Shown here: piece by piece, positions 54,968-64,000 of the stretch | Layout of the letters: every line of letters begins with the position of its first letter | Numbering within the stretch: position 1 is the first letter of the stretch | DNA from: Saprospiraceae bacterium | GTDB taxonomy: Bacteria; Bacteroidota; Bacteroidia; Chitinophagales; Saprospiraceae | Reading direction: 5' to 3' | NCBI GenBank assembly: GCA_016722295.1 | Contig: JADKGL010000037.1 | Span: 310,001 to 374,000, forward strand | DNA length: 64,000 bases | Notes under the pieces: generated by a model | Database searches by the model: none | What the model was told of the DNA's origin: nothing | The model's input: the letters and a program-made list of their open reading frames with translations, nothing else | Program-made: the position numbers and the translations under genes

Positions 54968-55600
54968 TTGGTATTTTAAAAGTACTGAATATATACTTCG
55001 ATAAATTGGATTGACTTGTAATGCATTTTGCAGTGAAAGCCATTGATAGCTTTCAATATCTTCCTCATATTGCAAAATAGGCTCTTCTACACCATCATAT
55101 AATATGGAAAACCATTTCGTTTGCTTCAATGCTCTTTTATTATTTTTCTCTCTATAAATGTGATAACTCGATGTGATTTTATAATCTAAAATTAGCCCTT
55201 TTAAACCAACTTCCTCTTCACATTCTCGGATTGCTGCCGTTTCAAATGACTCCATTTTTTCTAACTTACCTTTGGGTAAATCCCAGTATGATCTTCTATA
55301 GATTAGCAGTATTTCTCGATCTTTATTTGAGATTATTCCACCCGCTGCTGAAATTCTGACAAAAAGACTTTTAAAATCTAACCACAATTGGAATAATTGA
55401 TCTGTATGAATTACAATTTGGGTAAATCTTGTTGAGTTTTCAATTGTATCTATAAATTGAAATAATGCTTTAACCTTTCCCCTGTAAGGCATTATCAAGG
55501 TATCAATTCGATCTATGTAATTAGATATCAACTCGTTATGAATTAATATTATTTTTTTTTCATTATAGTAGATTTCATACCTTTGTCTTTCTTTTTTCAT
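54947..55600 (-). CDS. Nudix hydrolase
   Basis: The 217-residue protein has a Nudix box at 111-133 (G-x5-E-x7-RECEEEVGL), preceded by a WDLPKGK turn typical of the family. An N-terminal extension of about 80 residues (helical, Tyr/Arg-rich) precedes it. Members hydrolyse nucleoside diphosphate derivatives such as oxidised or signalling nucleotides; the substrate is unassigned. It diverges from pyrE with an 11-bp gap, so their promoters overlap coding DNA. Confidence 0.9.
   Translation of the reverse strand: MKKERQRYEIYYNEKKIILIHNELISNYIDRIDTLIMPYRGKVKALFQFIDTIENSTRFTQIVIHTDQLFQLWLDFKSLFVRISAAGGIISNKDREILLIYRRSYWDLPKGKLEKMESFETAAIRECEEEVGLKGLILDYKITSSYHIYREKNNKRALKQTKWFSILYDGVEEPILQYEEDIESYQWLSLQNALQVNPIYRSIYSVLLKYQKKKAVI
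55578..55585 (+). promoter_or_regulatory. Putative pyrE promoter (-7 element)
   Basis: TACCTTTG fits TAnnTTTG and lies 27 bases before the pyrE ATG, inside the 5' end of the divergent Nudix gene. No -33 element was recognised. Confidence 0.4.
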
Positions 55601-55611
55601 AATTTATATTG

Positions 55612-56262
55612 ATGTTAGATCCAATTTCAAAAGAAGTAGCTGCTGTTTTGTTGCAAATTAAAGCAATTAAACTCAATGCGCAAACTCCATTTACATGGAC
55701 ATCTGGAATGCGAAGTCCAATATATTGCGACAATCGTACAGTATTAGCATTTACCGAAGCTAGGCAAAAAATAAAAGACCTACTTATTCAAAAAGCAAAA
55801 ATTTTCTCACCATTTGATGCTATTGCAGGGGTTGCGACTGCTGGAATAGCCTGGGGAGCATATATTGCAGATGATTTAGAGCTACCTTTTTGCTACGTAA
55901 GGTCTAAGCCAAAGGAACATGGAATGCAAAACCTCATTGAGGGTCAGTTGCTTCCAAATTCTACTGTACTAGTAATCGAAGATTTGATCTCCACTGGTAA
56001 AAGTTCTATTGAAGCTTCTACACATCTTCAAGAACATGGTCATCAAATAGCTGGAGTATTATCGATATTTCACTATGGATTTGAAGAGACAAATCAAGCT
56101 TTTTTGAACAATAATTTAAAATTAGAAAGTTTATGTGAATTTTCTTCAATTTTGGAACAAGCTTTGCTAACCAATTATATATCCCAAGAGGACTTCAATT
56201 ATTTGAGGTCTTGGAACCTCAATCCAAAATTATGGTCGCAAAATTTTATTAACCATAATTAA
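55612..56262 (+). CDS. pyrE: Orotate phosphoribosyltransferase
   Basis: The 216-residue enzyme has the PRPP-binding motif VIEDLISTGKSS at 121-132 and the flexible loop YVRSKPKEHGMQN near 95-107. FTWTSGMRSPIYCDNR at 27-42 is the OPRTase start. It makes OMP from orotate and PRPP, two steps after dihydroorotase in this window. ATG 55612 is used instead of the overlapping TTG at 55609. Confidence 0.96.
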   Translation: MLDPISKEVAAVLLQIKAIKLNAQTPFTWTSGMRSPIYCDNRTVLAFTEARQKIKDLLIQKAKIFSPFDAIAGVATAGIAWGAYIADDLELPFCYVRSKPKEHGMQNLIEGQLLPNSTVLVIEDLISTGKSSIEASTHLQEHGHQIAGVLSIFHYGFEETNQAFLNNNLKLESLCEFSSILEQALLTNYISQEDFNYLRSWNLNPKLWSQNFINHN

Positions 56263-56271
56263 ACCGAAATT

Positions 56272-57351
56272 ATGTCAATTATTACAAAGAAGTCAGAATT
56301 ATTTTTATTTGATTACTTGAACAATGCATCACCAACTGGCCATGAAGTTTCAGGACAAAAAATATGGCTCGAATATATAAAGGAGTATATTGATGAGTGG
56401 CATTTGGATCATTATGGCACACTCTATACTGTCATTAATCCAGGCAAACCTTTCAAAGTTGTAATTGAAGGTCATAGCGATGAAATATCTTGGATGGTAA
56501 ATTTTATTACTGACGATGGTTATATTTATGTCATTCGAAATGGCGGAACAGATCAGTCTATAGCACCTTCCAAAAGAGTGAACATTTTTACTCCTAAAGG
56601 TGTAATAAAAGGAGTTTTTGGATGGCCTGCAATCCATACAAGAAAAGGTAATGATACCAACTTATTAGCGACGGTTGAAAATATTTTTATCGACGTCGGA
56701 GCAAAAGATAAAAAGGAAGTAGAAAAAATGGGTATTCATATAGGATGTGTGATTACTTACGAAGATGGCTTGATGAAATTAAATGACAGATTTTATGTAG
56801 GTCGTGCACTTGATAATCGTATTGGAGGTTTTTGTATCGCCGAAGTAGCTCGTCTTTTGAAGAAAAATAAAATAACTCTTCCCTATTCTTTATATATAGT
56901 GAATTCTGTGCAGGAAGAAATAGGATTAAGAGGAGCCGAAATGATTGCAGATACTATAAAACCAAATATTGCGATTGTCACAGATGTCACACATGATACT
57001 CATACTCCAATGATCAAAACTAAGGAGCAAGGCAGCATCAAGTGTGGGCAAGGGCCTGTGATATGTTATGCTCCAGCTGTGCACAATAAGTTACAAGACC
57101 TAATTGTGAAGACTGCCTCTGCAAAAAAAATAGAAATCCAACGCACTGCAGCATCTCGATCTACCGGAACAGATACAGATGCATTCGCTTATTCAAATGG
57201 AGGTGTACCATCAGCTTTGATTTCATTGCCGCTACGATATATGCATACTACGGTTGAATCTGCTCATATAAAAGATGTAGAAAGCGTGATCAATTTGATT
57301 TATGAAGTACTACGAGCTATTAATCCAAAAGATTCATTAAAATACTTTTAG
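56272..57351 (+). CDS. M42 family aminopeptidase
   Basis: The 359-residue protein is a dinuclear-metal peptidase with ligands His68 in EGHSDEIS, Asp181 in ALDNRIGG, Glu215/216 in VQEEIGLRG, an Asp in VTDVTHDTHTP, and a late His in LPLRYMHTTVE. The family includes tetrahedral aminopeptidases and endoglucanase-like forms; peptide trimming in the cytoplasm is the usual role. It is 9 bp after pyrE and 6 bp from the convergent acyl-protein synthetase gene. Confidence 0.9.
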   Translation: MSIITKKSELFLFDYLNNASPTGHEVSGQKIWLEYIKEYIDEWHLDHYGTLYTVINPGKPFKVVIEGHSDEISWMVNFITDDGYIYVIRNGGTDQSIAPSKRVNIFTPKGVIKGVFGWPAIHTRKGNDTNLLATVENIFIDVGAKDKKEVEKMGIHIGCVITYEDGLMKLNDRFYVGRALDNRIGGFCIAEVARLLKKNKITLPYSLYIVNSVQEEIGLRGAEMIADTIKPNIAIVTDVTHDTHTPMIKTKEQGSIKCGQGPVICYAPAVHNKLQDLIVKTASAKKIEIQRTAASRSTGTDTDAFAYSNGGVPSALISLPLRYMHTTVESAHIKDVESVINLIYEVLRAINPKDSLKYF

Positions 57352-57357
57352 ATTTTT

Positions 57358-58506
57358 CTAAAGATCTTCCATTAATTGATGGCAACCTCGAATATCGTGG
57401 TTTAATATTCTACCATGTACGGTAAAAGTTCCATCTGCATGAACTTCGCCACCATCTCCAGTTTGCAAAAATGCACAACTATGAATATTGCAAAGATCAA
57501 CTATATTAAGTCGACCTCTTCCAGTATATCGCAATGATTCTAATGGACTACTTTCATCGTTAACTAAAACTTTCATGGTAGAACTACAATGAAATTTTGT
57601 AGAATTTACATCTGTATATGCTTGACTCAACATTTCTGTCATTCCAAATTCTGAATAAATTTTTGCTTTGGGAAAGCTATGAATTAATTTTGCCAATAGT
57701 TCATCTTTATTCAGATCTGAACTCAAAGATTTCATTCCACCAGTTTCAATAATAATTAATTCGTTCTCAAATCCTTGATTCCTTTCTACAAAATCTAATA
57801 ATGCAAAGCTTACACCAAACAAGATTAATTTTTTTGTTGTTTTTGATAAAAATAAACTTAGCTCATTCGATTCATGTATAAATTTACTACCATCTTTCCG
57901 CATTAAGTTTTGCATAAGATAATTGACCATATACAATAATGATGAATTTTTATTCTCATAGTAATTTGGCAAAAAAGCAATAATTGCATATTCATCTAAA
58001 GGTTGATCAATCCATTGGATTCCATTAATTATAGACTGTTCATATATAGTCAAGTCCTTTACATAATGATTGGCTCTCACAGCAGCAGTTGTTCCGCTTG
58101 ATTGAAAAACAATTTCTTCATTCCAATTTCCTGTTTTAACTTCTCGAGATTTAAAAAACTCTATTGGCAAAAATGGAATATCTAAAATTGAAGAAATAGT
58201 ATTAGTATTAATTTTCAACAAATCTAGATATTCTTGATAAACACAATTATTTTTTGCTTGATATTGAAATAACTTCAAACTAATTTCTTCAAAATTAAAC
58301 TCTTTCGAAAAAATTGAATGTATAAAAAAATCTTCGGAAAAACTCTCAACTTTTTCATTCAAAGATTCATACAGTTTAAATCTATTTAATTTAGATTTAG
58401 CTAACGGATTTTCATTTAGCCACAAGTTAATTTGTTCAATTTCTGAAATAGAACATTGATTTTTCACATACTTCCATAACAAGGATTCTTCAGGTTGTAT
58501 ATTCAT
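57358..58506 (-). CDS. LuxE/PaaK-like acyl-protein synthetase with an anti-sigma-like N-terminus
   Basis: The 382-residue protein starts at ATG 58506, one base after the purM stop. Residues from about 60 on match the LuxE-like acyl-activating family: FLPIEFFKSREVKTG, VFQSSGTTA (AMP-binding loop near 152), FLPNYYENKNSSLLYMV and SEFGMTEMLSQAY. They activate a fatty or aryl acid and transfer it to a protein. Residues 6-45 (LLWKYVKNQ... LNENPLAKSKLN) look like the short FecR/anti-sigma N-terminal helix bundle, which I do not expect here. The fusion is suggestive only. Confidence 0.8.
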   Translation of the reverse strand: MNIQPEESLLWKYVKNQCSISEIEQINLWLNENPLAKSKLNRFKLYESLNEKVESFSEDFFIHSIFSKEFNFEEISLKLFQYQAKNNCVYQEYLDLLKINTNTISSILDIPFLPIEFFKSREVKTGNWNEEIVFQSSGTTAAVRANHYVKDLTIYEQSIINGIQWIDQPLDEYAIIAFLPNYYENKNSSLLYMVNYLMQNLMRKDGSKFIHESNELSLFLSKTTKKLILFGVSFALLDFVERNQGFENELIIIETGGMKSLSSDLNKDELLAKLIHSFPKAKIYSEFGMTEMLSQAYTDVNSTKFHCSSTMKVLVNDESSPLESLRYTGRGRLNIVDLCNIHSCAFLQTGDGGEVHADGTFTVHGRILNHDIRGCHQLMEDL

Positions 58507-58507
58507 T

Positions 58508-59683
58508 CTATTTTTCTGAATATTCAAAGACTTCGTTATCAATATTAATTTCTACACTGGAATTTTCGCTTGACTCTACTCTACCAATGATTTTTGCATC
58601 AACATTAAAAGTCTTACTAATTTCAATAATTTCATTAGCTACAGAAGGATCCACATAAAGCTCCATTCGATGACCCATATTATAGATTTGATACAATTCC
58701 TTTTTAGAATAATTCATTTCATCTTGAATCATCTGAAACACTGGAGGCGTAGTAAATAAATTATCCTTGATGATTTTTACGCCGTGAACAAATTTCAACA
58801 CTTTAGTTTGTGCCCCACCACTGCAATGTATTATGCCTTGAATTTCATTTTTACAATGTTTAATAATCTTGTTTAAAATAGGCGCATATGTGCGAGTTGG
58901 CGAACATAACAATTTATAAACAAGAAATTCTTGATTATCATAAACCACTTTGTCTAACAAACTTTTTTTGCCTGTAAAAACAAATTTATTATCGATTTCA
59001 GGAGAAAAAGATTCAGAAAATCTTGAAGCATAAGTTTTATTTAATACATCATGCCTTGCCGCTGTCAATCCATTTGAGCCAATCCCAGATGTATATTCAT
59101 CTTCATAAGTACTTTGTCCACTAGAACTAAGACCTACAATTACAGCTCCTGATTTAATATTATTTATAATTAACTCTTTTTTTTGCATTCTTGCAAAAGC
59201 AGTTATCCCCACATCTATCGTACGTACAATGTCGCCAACATCTGCTGTTTCACCACCACCTGAAATAAGCTGTACATTATATCCACTCATTTTCTCAATG
59301 AATGTTTGATTGGCCTGTATTAGTTCAGATATTACTTCTGCTGGAATTAAAGCTTTATTGCGACCGATCGTTGAAGAGATTACAATACCTTGAGTTGAGC
59401 CAACACAAGCAAGATCGTCAATATTCATAACCATTGCATCTTGAGCGATCCCTCGCCATATTGAAAGATCTCCTGTTTCTTTCCAAGCTAAATAAGCTAA
59501 ACTAGTTTTTGTACCTGCAGTATCGGCATGAATTATATTACAATAGTCTTCATTGCCACCTACAATATCTGATAAAATTTTGCAAAATGCATTGGGATAA
59601 AGTCCTTTATCTAAATTGGAGATCGCTTTATGCACTTCAGACTTAGTAGCAGACACACCCAGTGATTCATACCTATTCCCCAT
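58508..59683 (-). CDS. purM: Phosphoribosylformylglycinamidine cyclo-ligase (Bacteroidota type)
   Basis: The 391-residue PurM-like ATP-binding protein has an IIHADTAGTKTSLAYL motif near 52-67, AMVMNIDDLACVG, an ISGGGETADVGD phosphate loop, and a late GHRMELYVDP segment. In Bacteroidota PurM is longer than the proteobacterial form (about 345), with extra insertions. It closes the imidazole ring to AIR, the substrate of PurK here. It stops 2 bp before the acyl-protein synthetase start. Confidence 0.88.
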   Translation of the reverse strand: MGNRYESLGVSATKSEVHKAISNLDKGLYPNAFCKILSDIVGGNEDYCNIIHADTAGTKTSLAYLAWKETGDLSIWRGIAQDAMVMNIDDLACVGSTQGIVISSTIGRNKALIPAEVISELIQANQTFIEKMSGYNVQLISGGGETADVGDIVRTIDVGITAFARMQKKELIINNIKSGAVIVGLSSSGQSTYEDEYTSGIGSNGLTAARHDVLNKTYASRFSESFSPEIDNKFVFTGKKSLLDKVVYDNQEFLVYKLLCSPTRTYAPILNKIIKHCKNEIQGIIHCSGGAQTKVLKFVHGVKIIKDNLFTTPPVFQMIQDEMNYSKKELYQIYNMGHRMELYVDPSVANEIIEISKTFNVDAKIIGRVESSENSSVEINIDNEVFEYSEK

Positions 59684-59731
59684 AATGCAAAATTAGTATA
59701 AGTAATGAAATCTCATGTATTTCATTCAATT

Positions 59732-60214
59732 CTATTTTTCAATACCAAAGTCTAAAACCCAATAATCGTTTACTTTAAAGATTCCAAATTCTTGGTAATT
59801 CCCCATAATACTTTTACAATGCCCTTTACTCTTCATCCATGCATCAAATACTTCTTCGATAGTTTCATAGCCTTCAGCTACATTTTCTGCATAGCTTTTC
59901 CAATTATATCCTTGTGCTTTAATTCGATCTGGTACTTTGCTTCCATTTTTCCCAATATGTGATAGCACCTTTCTTGAGTACAAATCTCTTGCATGAATTG
60001 CAGCGGCTTTCTCCAATTTTTTATTGTAGGCTAAAGGTTTTTGTTTAGAATATTGTTGATTGCCACAACTACAATTTTTCGATCTGAGTTTATTAATTAA
60101 TATCAATGCTTCATAATGGTAGCTTTCTAACTTAGGTAAAGTAGTACTAACTTTGTTTTGACCATAACTTGTAAAACCGATTATACAAAATAGAAAACTC
60201 AAATATTGATTCAT
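59732..60214 (-). CDS. Secreted CAP (SCP/PR1) domain protein
   Basis: The 160-residue protein has a signal peptide at about 1-19. The CAP domain includes KKLEKAAAIHARDLYSRK, LSHIGKNGSKVPDR, WKSYAENVAEGYETIEEVFDAWMKSKGHCKSIM, and WVLDFGIEK. These are the conserved His/Glu cleft residues of the CAP fold. Bacterial CAP proteins act on or bind envelope components; the ligand is unknown. It is the minimal single-domain form. Confidence 0.9.
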   Translation of the reverse strand: MNQYLSFLFCIIGFTSYGQNKVSTTLPKLESYHYEALILINKLRSKNCSCGNQQYSKQKPLAYNKKLEKAAAIHARDLYSRKVLSHIGKNGSKVPDRIKAQGYNWKSYAENVAEGYETIEEVFDAWMKSKGHCKSIMGNYQEFGIFKVNDYWVLDFGIEK

Positions 60215-60274
60215 AAGTATTTGACGAAAAAAGACTGTAAAAATTAATTTGAAAAACTACTTTAAGAAAACTTT

Positions 60275-60311
60275 AAAATAAAAGCCCTGCAATGCATAAA
60301 CATTACAGGAC
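60275..60311 (-). terminator. Terminator after the CHU_C surface protein gene
   Basis: On the minus strand CCTGTAATG pairs with CATTGCAGG (one U-G) around a 6-base loop, followed by GCTTTTATTTT. It lies about 20 bases after the stop of the CHU_C gene. Confidence 0.75.
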
Positions 60312-60331
60312 CTTATATAAAATTTATCAGT

Positions 60332-63300
60332 TTATTTAATAATACTTACGTTACCCAATTTTGTATACTTTTTATTGTCTGGACATGTAAAAATCACACA
60401 ATATCCATATACATCTGGCCCCAATTTAGTGCCATCAAAACTACCATCCCAACCAGATTCTGCATCACTTGCTTTAAACATCTGCTGACCCCATCGATTG
60501 TAAATTACAATTTCTATATCGTTGACAAAATTACTTCGAACTCTAAATTCATCATTTTTTGAATCACCATTTGGACTAAATGCATTTGGTACAAAAACTG
60601 ACTCTTCACACGAAATCACTTTTACTGTAACAGATGCAGTTGCTGTACAACCTAATTCATCTGTTACTGTGACTGTATATGTAGTAGTTTTATCCGGCAT
60701 TGCCATAGGGTTAAACACATTGACATCGGACAAACCATCAGCTGGAGACCATTTATATGAATAGCCAGTACGATCTACTGTAGTCAATTGTGTTTTCTTG
60801 CCAGGGACAATTAAATCTGGATCAGCCTTTGCGAAAATTCCATTTGAAGGATCATTGATGCCAATATTATGACTTAATGTCCAAGTACAACCTAATCCAT
60901 TTGAAATTGAAACTGTATAGGTTGTTTTCACTCCTGGTTTTACTTTTATTGAACTGCCATCACTCGCACCTACAATACTTTCTTTTGGTTTCCAATCGTA
61001 AGTATAGTTTACACCAGCAGGAGTAGTAACCATAATCATTCCTTCCTGATCTTTACATATTCTTGGCGGACCAGAGATTTCAGCCATCAATTCAAATAAT
61101 CCAACTCTTACAGTATCTCTCGTCACACAATTAAATTCATCTGTTGCTTTGCAAACATAGAATGTAGAACTAGATGGTTCAACTTCTACCTCTTTCGTTT
61201 TTCCAATTTCTTTACCAGATGCATCACACCAAACATACTCAATATTTGGCTTATTTGAGTTTGCTTTTAAAACTATTTTTGATTTTTCACAAAGTGTAGT
61301 ATCAGAAGAAACAGTTAATCCAATTTCTTCAGGTACAAATACAGTAATAGTATCTTTCTTAGAACAACCTGGAAATCTTGGATCATTTATCATGACAAAA
61401 AATGTGGTAGTAGTGGATACAGTAGCTTTTGGATTCGGAGATTTAGGATTGTCCAGCCCTGTAATAGGTGTCCAATCATATTCATAATCTGCGCTTCCAC
61501 CTGGATTTAATTCGACAGTTTCACCATGACATGCTATCACCTGATCTTTCAAGTTTACATCAATAAATACAATTGGCAACTCTTTCGTGAAAGATCTTAC
61601 ACAAACAGAATCTACCATTAAGGTAATCTTGTAAACACCAGATTTTTCATACGTATACATCATCATTGGATCAAATCCTCTTCCTTTGCCATCCCCAAAA
61701 TCCCATATTACTCTTCTGCCACCAGCTGTTGTCACTTTTACTGTCAAACTTCCGCAGTCATAATCTACTGTGAAATCTGCACTAGGAGGTTCTATTGCAA
61801 TAATTGTCAACGTATCATTTCGAACACAACCAAATTGATTTTTTGTTTCTAAATAAAGAGTGTAGCGACCTGGTTTTGGGCAATATACTATTGGATTTAA
61901 ACCATTTTGTGTCGTAATAATTATAGGATCACCACTCCAATTACTTATGAGAATATCTGTTGGATCTAAATTACGAACATCTAAAGCAAAAGTATCATTG
62001 GCACAAATCACTGTTTCTTTAGAGTAAGCTAAATTTATTGAGTTATCTTTCACAGTAAATTGACCAAAGGCAGGACATTGATTTGGACCTCCAGCTTTGA
62101 CATAAAATGTGGTTGTACCGTTTATTTTAGTAGTTAACATACCATTTCTACCTATAACTGGATTGAATGAAGTATTTGTTGCCCATTCAAAAACATTCGT
62201 CGAATCTGAAGAAGCTAGCAGAATCACATCACCAGTACAAGTAGTACTATCACCCATGATCCGCAAATTAACGCGTTCTCTTAAAGAAACGTTTATTGAT
62301 TTTTCAATTGTACAAACACCATCAGTAACTACCACTTTATATGTTGTATTTTGACTTGGCGATGCCTTTGGATTATGTGGCATTCTTAAATCCAAACCAG
62401 TAGTCGGTGTATAGGTATATTTATAATTTGGATTACCACTTTCAATCAGACAAATCGTATCTCCTCGACAAATAGCTGTATCCGTTCCTACGAGATTTAC
62501 TTCAAGAAAATTAATATTTACATTTTTAGTAATCGTAGCCGTACATCCTAAACTATCAGTAATAGTCAATCGAATAGTAACTTGACCTTGGTTTGTAAAA
62601 TTAAAGTCTGGATTTTTTTCAGTTGAATTAAAGTTTGATGATCCTGTTACTGTCCATTCATATTTTACAATTGGATAATTTGATTTAGAAGAATCACGAA
62701 GCGATAATTTTACTCCATTTGCACAATCTGGTGTATAATTAAAATTTGCTTCTAAGCCAAGATCATATACTTTAATTTTTAACCTTGCTGTATCTGTACA
62801 ACCACCATTGATTGCAACTAAAACAACTTCATAATCACCACCACTTGGATAACTAAAACTTGGGTTTTGATTTGTAGAAACTAAATTTTTATTTCCAGCA
62901 AAATCAAAAAACCATTGATACGATGTAGCCTGTGTACTTGTACTTGTAAAACGTTGATTTAATCCATCACAAATACCAGTAGTACGACTAATTCCTGCTG
63001 TAGGCATGATACCACATGGCACGATATTCAATTCAAAATCCCTACGAGTATACGTGACCAATTGCCCATTTTTATATTCTTCAACACACACGCCAACTAA
63101 AAATTGACCAATTGTATTTGGTGTACCTGTTAGTAATCCAGTTCTTCTGTTAATCTGTAATGCGGTCCCACCAAATAAATTATCAATAGTGTAAGGTGCT
63201 TTGAATACAACTTCACTATATGGCGGAAATGAAGGTTTGCCAACTGGATCAGCTAATGTACGACCCAAATATGGAGTACATAATGTATATACTAATGAAT

Positions 63301-63892
63301 CTGCGCTAGAATCAATCGCTGAATGATCGTAACTAAATGGCGCATTTAGACAAGTGTAAATCGGCGGGAATGGTCTAAATACTGGATTTGAATTACAATT
63401 ATCTAAATCATCTGCTGAAATATGAATTGTATATGTCGAACCAGTCTCTAATGGATCTATAATATTTGTTAAAGTAGTATTTCTACAACATCTTTGATAT
63501 GCCAATATATATCCTCTAGGGTCATGGCTTAGTGGAATTTTAATTCTATAAGTACCTTCTTCCACACATACTTTTTGACCTCCAGTGATACAAGCTTGAG
63601 AAATATCACCAGGTATAGATTCTTTTTTGATTAATGGTAATTTAATAACTCCATTTGCTCCTACTCGCCATGCCAATTGATTATCTCCATAAAATACACC
63701 TACTTCAGCTGGATCATCGAATTCTTCTTGACCATTAACACAGTCACGTCGAATTACTAAAGTTATCTCATACCAAGTTAGTCCAACGCACTTATACCTT
63801 AATTCACCACCAACAATATGGGTAGCTTTTGCAGTTTCTGGACAAATCCAAATGGTCAATAATAGCAAAGCTAATTTTACTATTCGTGACAT
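60332..63892 (-). CDS. Large PKD-repeat surface protein with gliding-motility-associated C-terminal (CHU_C) domain
   Basis: The 1186-residue protein starts at ATG 63892 with a signal peptide (MSRIVKLALLLL..., cleaved before ATHIVGG). The ATHIVGGELRYKC opening and a Cys-rich N-terminal domain (about 25-300) are typical of this Bacteroidota family. Several PKD/Ig-like repeats follow (WFFDFAGN, WDFGDGKG and GCTxTxxVTV elements). The end is a CHU_C/T9SS type B domain (VPNAFSPNGDSKNDEF... IYNRWGQQMF... WDGSFDGTKLGPDVYGY...). It is therefore a T9SS-exported adhesin or matrix protein. The closing terminator is at 60275-60311. Confidence 0.93.
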   Translation of the reverse strand: MSRIVKLALLLLTIWICPETAKATHIVGGELRYKCVGLTWYEITLVIRRDCVNGQEEFDDPAEVGVFYGDNQLAWRVGANGVIKLPLIKKESIPGDISQACITGGQKVCVEEGTYRIKIPLSHDPRGYILAYQRCCRNTTLTNIIDPLETGSTYTIHISADDLDNCNSNPVFRPFPPIYTCLNAPFSYDHSAIDSSADSLVYTLCTPYLGRTLADPVGKPSFPPYSEVVFKAPYTIDNLFGGTALQINRRTGLLTGTPNTIGQFLVGVCVEEYKNGQLVTYTRRDFELNIVPCGIMPTAGISRTTGICDGLNQRFTSTSTQATSYQWFFDFAGNKNLVSTNQNPSFSYPSGGDYEVVLVAINGGCTDTARLKIKVYDLGLEANFNYTPDCANGVKLSLRDSSKSNYPIVKYEWTVTGSSNFNSTEKNPDFNFTNQGQVTIRLTITDSLGCTATITKNVNINFLEVNLVGTDTAICRGDTICLIESGNPNYKYTYTPTTGLDLRMPHNPKASPSQNTTYKVVVTDGVCTIEKSINVSLRERVNLRIMGDSTTCTGDVILLASSDSTNVFEWATNTSFNPVIGRNGMLTTKINGTTTFYVKAGGPNQCPAFGQFTVKDNSINLAYSKETVICANDTFALDVRNLDPTDILISNWSGDPIIITTQNGLNPIVYCPKPGRYTLYLETKNQFGCVRNDTLTIIAIEPPSADFTVDYDCGSLTVKVTTAGGRRVIWDFGDGKGRGFDPMMMYTYEKSGVYKITLMVDSVCVRSFTKELPIVFIDVNLKDQVIACHGETVELNPGGSADYEYDWTPITGLDNPKSPNPKATVSTTTTFFVMINDPRFPGCSKKDTITVFVPEEIGLTVSSDTTLCEKSKIVLKANSNKPNIEYVWCDASGKEIGKTKEVEVEPSSSTFYVCKATDEFNCVTRDTVRVGLFELMAEISGPPRICKDQEGMIMVTTPAGVNYTYDWKPKESIVGASDGSSIKVKPGVKTTYTVSISNGLGCTWTLSHNIGINDPSNGIFAKADPDLIVPGKKTQLTTVDRTGYSYKWSPADGLSDVNVFNPMAMPDKTTTYTVTVTDELGCTATASVTVKVISCEESVFVPNAFSPNGDSKNDEFRVRSNFVNDIEIVIYNRWGQQMFKASDAESGWDGSFDGTKLGPDVYGYCVIFTCPDNKKYTKLGNVSIIK

Positions 63893-63941
63893 ATTTATAT
63901 AATTTTTTATCTGTAAAGTCATCTTATTCTAGTTTTGAAAA

Positions 63942-64000
63942 TTATTCTTGAATTTCAATTATTTCTACGCGTCTCTCTGATGACGCATCTACTCTATAAA
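63942..64000 (-). CDS. C-terminal fragment of an upstream gene, probably OmpA-like
   Basis: Only 18 codons and a TAA (63942-63944) are inside the window on the minus strand. The deduced ending YRVDASSERRVEIIEIQE has the RRVEI signature found at the C-terminus of OmpA-family peptidoglycan-binding domains. It lies about 50 bp upstream of the CHU_C gene start in the same direction, suggesting an operon. The identity needs the adjacent sequence. Confidence 0.45.
   Translation of the reverse strand, partial: YRVDASSERRVEIIEIQE

Overview
The window is AT-rich chromosomal DNA from a member of the Bacteroidota, probably of the Saprospiria/Cytophaga type. This is inferred from gene content and was not tested by phylogeny. 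The evidence is: many secreted proteins that end in a type IX secretion (T9SS) sorting domain or a gliding-motility C-terminal (CHU_C-like) domain; PKD and SprB repeats; M43 'cytophagalysin' proteases; a TonB-dependent receptor beside a DUF5689-type lipoprotein; bacillithiol ligase BshC; a Cys-type CcmE; and TAnnTTTG promoter elements typical of the phylum. TGA is an ordinary stop codon here (purK, engB and the TonB receptor end with it). No phage, insertion sequence, CRISPR array or rRNA was seen.

Layout. 1-4.4 kb: two tandem paralogous PKD/T9SS surface proteins, the second a reprolysin-like metalloprotease, each closed by a hairpin terminator. 4.5-11.4 kb: housekeeping metabolism (tpiA, purE-purK, dihydroorotase, lysS, a small DNA-binding protein, alanine dehydrogenase). 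11.6-16.8 kb: extradiol dioxygenase, a dynamin-like GTPase, a secreted unknown protein, a peroxiredoxin-like protein, mdh. 16.9-25 kb: two tandem M43 proteases, sucC, xseA-xseB, and a thioredoxin-SprB-PKD surface protein. 25-31.5 kb: ffh, an unusual ABC ATPase, ccmE-ccmF, a DUF2520 protein, a small unknown. 31.5-38.6 kb: a PIF1-like helicase, then a secreted EEP-family nuclease/phosphatase divergent from a TonB receptor/DUF5689 lipoprotein pair, a plausible nucleic-acid scavenging locus. 38.6-45.6 kb: trmN6, two LEA-like helical proteins, selD-mnmH, an exonuclease, a PlsB-like acyltransferase, engB. 45.7-54.8 kb: an outer-membrane barrel, an orphan OppB-like permease, bshC, accD, dapB, dnaG, a TPR lipoprotein, msrA-msrB. 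54.8-60.2 kb: initiator tRNA, a Nudix hydrolase, pyrE, an M42 peptidase, a LuxE-like acyl-protein synthetase, purM, a CAP protein. 60.3-64 kb: a 1186-residue CHU_C surface protein and the last codons of another gene.

The genes form several functional groups. De novo purine (purE, purK, purM) and pyrimidine (dihydroorotase, pyrE) enzymes are scattered but co-resident. ccmE and ccmF serve cytochrome c assembly. selD and mnmH make 2-selenouridine in tRNA. msrA, msrB, bshC and the peroxiredoxin-like protein point to thiol/redox defence. At least six T9SS cargo proteins lie in 64 kb.

The most notable anomalies are three interrupted reading frames. A TGA lies in the PKD metalloprotease at 2386 and another in the PIF1 helicase at 32400. 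A one-base loss in a G-run breaks the TonB receptor at about 36556. In each case the reading continues with full family similarity past the lesion, so they are either very recent mutations or base-calling errors. Convergent genes are packed very tightly, and three pairs overlap by exactly 4 bp at their stop codons.
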